A DNA stretch of 64,000 nt from Tetracentron sinense (taxonomy: Eukaryota > Streptophyta > Magnoliopsida > Trochodendrales > Trochodendraceae). Positions 58,098-64,000 of the stretch are shown piece after piece. The position numbers were made by a program, and so were the translations under genes. The first letter of the stretch is position 1, and the number at the start of each line of letters is the position of its first letter. The notes below the pieces were generated by a model. It searched no databases. It saw nothing but the letters and a program-made list of their open reading frames with translations, and was not told the origin of the DNA. The stretch covers positions 248,001 through 312,000 of the forward strand of contig JABCRI010000994.1 in NCBI GenBank assembly GCA_015143295.1, in the 5' to 3' direction.

Positions 58098-59425
58098 TTT
58101 ATAAAAGGGGTTTTTGCTTCCATAAAAAAATCAGGTTTTTGATATAGCTGTTATGTTCTAGCAGCTTTGCAAATACACTGTTATGAGTAACAATTTTGTA
58201 AATTAACTCATGGTTTTGCAACCGTTAGCCAAACAACGTCAATCCTTAGTTTCCTAGACATCCATTTGTTATTGTTAGGAAAATAACTATTATGCCCTTA
58301 TGATATTTCATAATCTCACAAATCTTTAACTACTTTTAAACTATGGTTAATAAATTTTAACCCTTGTGATTAAGATTCACACCCTTAAGAATAGAGCATC
58401 TAATCCTGGTTTAAAAAAAATAAAATAATGTGTCCCTTTTTAACTCCCTTTAACTTAGGTTAAGATACACTAATCCTTAGAGTCAAAGCATCTAACCTTA
58501 GTTTTAAAATAAAAAAAATTAATGTGTCCCCTTTGAACTCCCTTTAATTGTGATTAAGATTCATTAACCCTTAGAGTTAAAGTATCTAACCTTAATTTTT
58601 AGAAAAAATTAATGTGTCCCTTTTTAACTCCCTTTAATTGTGGTTAAGATTTATTCACTCTTAGGGTTAAAACATCTAACTTTGGTTTTTAGAAAAAAAA
58701 TAATAAAAAATTTAATGTGTCCATTAACTCCTTTTAACCATGGTTAAGGTTCAATAATCCTTAAGATTAAAGCATCTAACCTTGGTTTAAAAAATTAAAA
58801 ATTTAAGGTGTCCCCTTTTAACTTCTTTTAACTGTGATTAAGATCAACTGACTATTCGGGATAAAACATCTATCATTGGTATTTAAAAAATATTAATTAA
58901 TGTGTCCTTTTCCATAGGGGTTAGTGAACCTGACCATAATTAAGGGAGTTAAAAGATAAATTAAAATTTTTTTTCTAAAAACTAAGGTTAGATGCTTTAA
59001 CCGTAAGGGCTAATTTATCTTAACAATAGTTAAAGGGAGTTCAAGAGGGACACGCTAATTTTTTATTTTAAAACCAAGGTTAGATGCTTTAACTCTAGTG
59101 TATCTTAACCTAAGTTAAATGGAGTTAAAAGAGGACACATTAAAAAAAAAAAAAAAAAAAAAAAAACTAGGTCTAGATGCTTTATCCATAAGGGTGTGAA
59201 TCTTAATCACGAGGGTTAAGCTTATTAACCATAGTTTAAAGGTAGTTAAAAGGCTTGTAAGGTTATGAAATATCTTAAGGGCATAATAGTCATTTTTTTA
59301 ATAATAATAAACGATCCCTAACGAAACTAAGGATTGAGGTAATTTGGCTAACGGTTGCAAACCATGAGTTAATTTGCAAAGCTGCTTAGAACACAACAAC
59401 CGATATGCTAAAACCCCTTTATAAA
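58098..59425. mobile_element. Large foldback element (1.33 kb) made of ~93-bp modules
   Basis: The outer arms pair over several hundred bases: TTTATAAAAGGGG at the left with CCCCTTTATAAA at the right, then GCAGCTTTGCAAAT/ATTTGCAAAGCTGC, TTAACTCATGG/CCATGAGTTAA and ATCCTTAGTTTC/GAAACTAAGGAT. Inside, a module running TGTGTCCC...AACTCCCTTTAA, GTTAAGATTCA, ATCTAACCTTGGTTTT is repeated about six times forward (near 58429, 58522, 58611, 58711, 58806 and 58900), then about three times inverted. There is no transposase. It resembles long-TIR, Mutator-style foldback elements; that class is inference. Confidence 0.8.
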
Positions 59426-59426
59426 A
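59420..59426 (+). promoter_or_regulatory. TATA box of the CHCH gene, at the edge of the foldback element
   Basis: TATAAAA lies about 30 bp before the likely transcription start of the CHCH gene (near 59450). It belongs to the sequence that is inverted at the left end of the foldback element (58098-58105). Confidence 0.45.
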
Positions 59427-59694
59427 AGCCAAAACACTACCAGAAATTTCTTCAATTCCTCTCTCTTTCTTGCTTGTTTATGTGTAGACTGTAGAGTAAG
59501 TTCATGATTTTCTTCATATTTATTTCATTATTCTGATTTGTATGCCTTAGTTTATAAGAATTTGAATTTCTACAATAATTTTTCCCTATAAGTTTTTGCA
59601 GATCAACATTCCCTTTTTTTAATCGCTCGAGATTTCACTCATCTGTTCTAGATTTAAGCTATATTCTCTCTGATTGTTTCGGATTTCTCTTCTC

Positions 59695-59925
59695 AAATTT
59701 TATGGAACATTTCTTGCATGATATTTGCTATTTGCTACAAGTGAATCTGAATCTAGGGTTTCAGATTCGTTTGGCTCTGTAGAATTTTGATTGTTTTAGA
59801 TTTGCCTGCTTAAATTTTATGGAACATTTCGTGCATGATATTTTTGCTATTTGCTACAAATGAATCTGAATTTAGGGGTTCAGATTCGTTTGGTTGAATC
59901 TACATGTAAATTGAGATCACCAATT
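59695..59925. repeat. Tandem duplication, period ~117 bp, in the CHCH 5' UTR intron
   Basis: AAATTTTATGGAACATTTC and the following GCATGATATTTGCTATTTGC, GAATCTGAAT and CAGATTCGTTTGG occur at 59695 and again at 59812. Confidence 0.9.
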
Positions 59926-59935
59926 TGAATCTACT

Positions 59936-60080
59936 GCTCCGTTTGTTTTGATGTAAAATAGAGGAAAACAAAAGAATTCTACAAAAAATGTCATTTTTCG
60001 TGAGTATTTTCTTTAGGACAATTGACATTTTCCATGAATTTCATTTGTTTTCCCCTATTTTACATCAAAACAAACGGAGC
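59936..60080. mobile_element. 145-bp MITE, copy 2 (CHCH 5' UTR intron)
   Basis: It begins GCTCCGTTTGTTTTGATGTA and ends TACATCAAAACAAACGGAGC, so its terminal inverted repeats are nearly perfect over 25 bp. It is the same length as copy 1 at 55630-55774 and better preserved at its ends. It ends 50 bp before the acceptor of the 5' UTR intron. Confidence 0.9.
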
Positions 60081-60163
60081 ATACATGTAAACCGAAATCA
60101 CCAATTTTATTGACATATTCTATTGAATCAGGTTTTTGGGTATTAATTTATTGGTTGGGAACA

Positions 60164-60373
60164 ATGGATGAGAAGACAGAGAAGGCTGGCCCAAAGGAAA
60201 TGTCTCCCTGTGATGTTGAGGCGTTGAATAAGTGCTTGAAGGAAAACAAGGGGGACCAATCGAAATGCCGAGCAGAGGTAGAAGCATTTAAGTCCTCTTG
60301 TTCTCTGAAGAAACAGAATTCACCTCCTTTACCAACTCCAAAGCTCAAGCATGGTGTGATGTCTGAAATTTAA
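60164..60373 (+). CDS. Small CHCH-type (cysteine alpha-hairpin) protein, 69 aa
   Basis: The frame starts at MDEKTEKAGPK (ATG at 60164) and ends in TAA. Cysteines stand at residues 16, 24, 35 and 46, giving CX7C and CX10C helices joined by a short loop, as in small coiled-coil-helix-coiled-coil-helix proteins that fold in the mitochondrial intermembrane space through disulfides. It recalls the plant 'Cox19-like, CHCH motif' proteins, but the first spacing is shorter than the usual CX9C, so the partner and role are unknown. A 5' UTR intron is likely: donor at 59496 (GTAAGT), acceptor at 60129-60130. It contains a tandem duplication and a 145-bp MITE. The longer frame upstream of 60164 starts within that intron. 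The 3' end faces the RopGEF gene. Confidence 0.75.
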   Translation: MDEKTEKAGPKEMSPCDVEALNKCLKENKGDQSKCRAEVEAFKSSCSLKKQNSPPLPTPKLKHGVMSEI

Positions 60374-60487
60374 CAATGCCCCATTTTTCTTGATTTTGAG
60401 TACTAGACACATCTGTATACTTTTGAATTCTATTGAAGAATATGTTAGTATAGGTTACTCTTAATTGCACAAATGATCTTGGTCTAA

Positions 60488-60748
60488 ATTCTAGTTAGAA
60501 AATGAAACTCAGGCTTCAAATAGCTACAGAAATTTCAGTTAGAAAATGAAACTCGACTTAGAAGAGCTACAGAAATTCCGGTTAGAAAATTAAACTCGGC
60601 TTTGAAGAGCTACAGAAATTCTAGTTAGAAAATGAAATTTGGCCTCGAATAGCTACAGAAATCCCAGTTAGAAAATGAAACTCCGACTTCAAAGAACTAC
60701 AGAAATTCTAGTTAGAAAATGAAACCCCGACTTCGAAGAGCTACAGAT
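60488..60748. repeat. Minisatellite, six units of ~44 bp
   Basis: TTAGAAAATGAAACTC, then CTTCGAAGAGCTACAGAAAT-like sequence, is repeated six times with small differences. It lies between the 3' ends of the CHCH and RopGEF genes, probably within or just after the CHCH 3' UTR. Confidence 0.9.
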
Positions 60749-60964
60749 AAGTTAGATTGCCAGTTTTGATTACAACTACTCTACCAGGACTCTAGGATTT
60801 AGTTACAATAGGGAATGTTGTCGATCTGACAACAGTAAAACATAGTAGTCATATCCATTGTCCAGCTTTATCGAACTGGTTCTGTTCCATATATGAATTT
60901 CATATGTTATGAAAATTCGCTGGAACCACAAGGAAGCTGGGGAAGTTGAACTTGTTTGTAGTTT

Positions 60965-63050
60965 CTACTGATCTTTGTGTTTCATGGAGCTTTCTACGTA
61001 GAGTACGTCCTCAATCCAAGCAACAATGTTGAATGCTAGACCTTCCAACACTCTTGAGTAGCTTTCTAGAACTGCTTGCCCAACATCCTGCAAGAAATGA
61101 GCCCCCCATTAGGTTCTTTTACATGAACAATTCATACATACCTGAATGTAGTTACAAAGGCATAGATATATACAAACTTACCCGATTATACTGGATCTTG
61201 CTTGTGTCCAAGGTTGTTTGTGACAACTCTGGGTACCTCTGCTTCAAGCAAAACAACAAATTATCGGCTCTACCCGCCAGTATATGATTTTTGTCACTCT
61301 TGTCACCATCAGCCATCAGATCCTTAACCAGGTCCCATGAAGATTTTGAGTGGCTCATACATGCTTTGCGTCTCCATGTGTACATTGAAGCCTCAACCCG
61401 GTCTGCGATCTCAAGTGCCTCATGTTCAGAAGTTATATTGAGGCAGTCAAGAAGATAGTCAGGGGAGAACTCCTCTGTGGTAGACATGTAACGATAAATT
61501 GAATCTCCCAGACTTGCTCTTCCACTCTGAAACCAAAAACATTTTTCAAAACAACAAGTACAAGTTATGTAACTTTCAGTTGAAACATAAATAAGTCGGT
61601 TCTAATTGGATCTGAGGAGATTCAAAACAAGAACTTGGAGCTACACCAGAAAGAAACAGAACAATATTGTTTCAATCATTGTATAGGAAATGGAGGACTC
61701 GCCTTTGGAAGAGCTGCCATGTATTTCTCTGGGACTTCCATCTCTGCGAGAATACTACTGTTGATGGCCATGGCTGCTTTGTGAATTTGATTTGCGCAGT
61801 CACGTTTGTGCTGCAACTGTTTCCTTGACTTCTCGGAGAGGCCGCCTGGAGGAACACATGGCACCGGTACCCACCATTTCTCCTCTTTCCGTTGTATAAT
61901 CCTCCGGAACGACCCAGAGAGATTTGTACTTGATGACAGGCTTCCCTGTTCTGCATACCAAAATTCTGTGTCCTGAAAACTCTCCAATATTTCCTGCACA
62001 AAGAAATTTACATCCTTCTGAGTTTCACTAACACAGAGTTCTTGTATTTGTAATTAACATCTAGTTCCAATTGGAAATCAAAGCACTGTGGGAGAGCTCA
62101 TCTTACTAGGAGCATGGTGTCCAGCTTCTGCAGTGCAGGAAGGTTGATGTAAATATCCAGTCTGGGTCTGCTTGTCATGACCTGAAAGAGAAAGACAAAT
62201 CATGTTAAAATAGAAGGAGCCACCCTACTAGAATACCTAATTATGGTTTCTGGATTTTCACCTCTACAGTCATCCCATCTTGAAAGTTCTGGGAGGAGGG
62301 GATGAATTCTACTATGTAGTCGCATACGGATAGAAGGCACTCCATTTCTCTCTTCCACATCAACTTTTTCTTGGGAGGTAGAGGTTCTAACCTCAAATTC
62401 TGACCAAAAACAGTAGCTGCAGAAACAAAAATAAGCACTGAGATGAAGGAACAAAAACAGAAGTAAACAATATGCAGACACCCTCATCGATTTCTTCTCG
62501 CAGTTTGTATGGTGAACATACCGTAAAGATTTGTTATCGAATTTGAAATTGCAACTGCCGTGCATACGCCCTTTCCACTTCCAGACATGTCTTCTCCCAA
62601 CAACAGCTTTGAAAATCTTTCTTTCATCAATTCAAGTCCTAAGAAGTTCATACTGGTTAAGCAATGTTGTTTACTCATAGCTGGGATTGAGAACAAGAAT
62701 TTTAGCAGGAAAGACAAAAACTGAACCAACCCACCTGAATCTACTGCTTCTTGGTTACAAGGTTTCTCATTAGCAATCTTGGCATGCTGCTTCATTCCCA
62801 ATCTGGTTAGAGCAACTTGATTACGGCTCATGGATTTGGGAACCAAAGGAGAGGATTCATCAGTACAGCTGTCTGTTGGGTCTGAGAAGGCTGAGGTTTC
62901 CGAGCTGGTCCGGCAGTATCCGAAAGAATCAGCACTCAGAGGAGAGTACCCAGTGGTTTCTGTGGTTGATTGATCAATTTGATCCCCAGAAAAGGGGGAA
63001 GGATGAGAACCCAGATCGTAACTCTCATCGGGATTTGGCAAGTTGTCCAT
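60965..63050 (-). CDS. RopGEF, PRONE-domain activator of ROP GTPases
   Basis: Seven exons join in frame on the minus strand: 62735-63050, 62522-62638, 62262-62416, 62107-62181, 61703-61993, 61182-61526 and 60965-61087, giving 473 residues ending in TAG. ROP guanine nucleotide exchange factors switch on plant Rho GTPases in polar growth and signalling. The PRONE domain begins at about residue 106 ([18 protein letters not shown]) and includes [35 protein letters not shown] and [10 protein letters not shown]; it runs almost to the C-terminus, which is short. The N-terminus (1-105) is Ser-rich with [16 protein letters not shown], as in other RopGEFs. The ATG at 63050 is the first in frame; the codon at 63083 is TTG. 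Intron 5 begins GC (AAG|GCGAGT), the others GT. The member of the family is not assigned. Confidence 0.92.
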
Positions 63051-64000
63051 CCAGGCTTTAGAACTTGGATTTGATTTGATCAAATCTGTAGATGATCACA
63101 AACTACAATCTCTCAGACCGAGATAATGGGGACTAAATTTCAGAATTTAAGACAATCCAGAAATCCTCCATTGCGTCTCAAACCACAAAATCTAGGAGTT
63201 GCAGAGTTTGCTAATAAAGGCCTCAAGAGAAGAAAAACTGGCAATTTGAAAGAACAAAAACAAAAATTCAAACATGCAAAGATGCTAAAGAATTTGCAGG
63301 TGCAAAATCATGATTTTTTATTCTTTTAAAGCAGAAAAAGCTCTCATGGATTCTCATTGTTATCCAAAACCCAAATAATTTACTGAATTTGCAAGAAAAA
63401 AAAATCAGTATAAAGTAATGTCTGAAAGAATTCAAAGAAGGATCTCTAAGAAGGCAAAAGGCTGAAAAACGGAATTTTAAAATTTTGAACGTTGTAAAAA
63501 GCAACGGTCACCTTTCTCTTTGGATTTAAATTCGAACTGCTAAACGTTGCTGAGGAGTGAGGACCATTTGAAACTGTTCCCTCCTAACAATCTCCTTTCT
63601 TCTCTGCAACTTTTTCTCCAAAAGCTTTCTTTGAACAAATTCATCTCACCATCATCATGGAATAGGAGAAATCGTGAGAACCCAATACTAGGGTTTAGTT
63701 TTGAAGATCAAACAAGAAATACCCATTTGCAAACTTGCTGTAATTTGCCATAGATTTAGGGGAAGAATACACAGAGATGGAGAAAAATAAAAATGCTGGA
63801 GACTAGCTTATCATACTAGAACATCATATACGTGAATTGATTCTCTATAATCTTGAATACGTGGGAAATATTTTATACAGAAAAAAATAATAATTAGTGG
63901 GAAATAATATTATAGAAAGGAAGTCATAAGATTACTTGCAATTTCATATGGGCAACTGATTCGCCGAAATGCACACTTCCAAACTCTAGCAGTGTGGGTG
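63051..64000. other. Upstream region of the RopGEF gene
   Basis: This should hold the 5' UTR and promoter on the minus strand. It is AT-rich, with no clear TATA box and no other gene. Short open frames here have no family resemblance. Confidence 0.4.

Noticed and set aside
62876-63061. Plus-strand open frame over the RopGEF N-terminus
   Set aside because: It is a shadow of the first RopGEF exon on the other strand.
62735-63083. RopGEF start at 63083
   Set aside because: That codon is TTG; the first in-frame ATG is at 63050 and gives a normal RopGEF N-terminus.

Overview
The window is nuclear DNA of a flowering plant. It has short exons with GT-AG introns, plant-only gene families (a PRONE-type RopGEF, a PRD3/PAIR1 meiotic protein, a TRM-like DUF3741/DUF4378 protein), AT-rich introns, and a dense load of plant transposable elements. 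The species cannot be named from the sequence. No bacterial-style operon, CRISPR array, rRNA or tRNA gene was seen.

Layout. 1-7.7 kb: an old, broken Ty1/copia element (minus strand, running off the left edge) followed by a 3.4-kb solo LTR with perfect 5-bp target-site duplications. 8.8-16.0 kb (+): the last four exons of a coiled-coil protein resembling Arabidopsis At3g49055, whose introns hold several MITEs and LTR remnants. 18.2-28.2 kb (+): an intact 11-exon PRD3/PAIR1-like gene (410 aa) with a promoter carrying an E2F-type site next to a TATA box. 28.2-37 kb: mostly gene-free, with SINEs, MITEs and foldback elements. 37-44 kb (+): a TRM-like gene whose first 659 codons are open but whose DUF4378 part is frameshifted several times. 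47.1-54.8 kb (-): a three-exon gene for a small conserved protein, with a first intron of 7.1 kb filled by a solo LTR, a LINE and at least two DNA elements nested in that LINE. 58.1-59.4 kb: a 1.3-kb foldback element built of ~93-bp modules. Its right end supplies the TATA box of the next gene, a small CHCH-type cysteine protein (60.2 kb, +). 61.0-63.05 kb (-): an intact seven-exon RopGEF with one apparent GC-AG intron.

The genes are independent transcription units. The CHCH and RopGEF genes converge on a ~44-bp minisatellite. The most useful observations are host-gene ones (SQ cluster and E2F site in PRD3, GC-AG intron in RopGEF, decay or error in the 3' parts of two genes) and repeat ones (two complete solo LTRs and a fragment sharing a motif near one end, a module shared by four foldback repeats, and many small elements with exact target-site duplications). 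I found no sign of a new defence or metabolic system.
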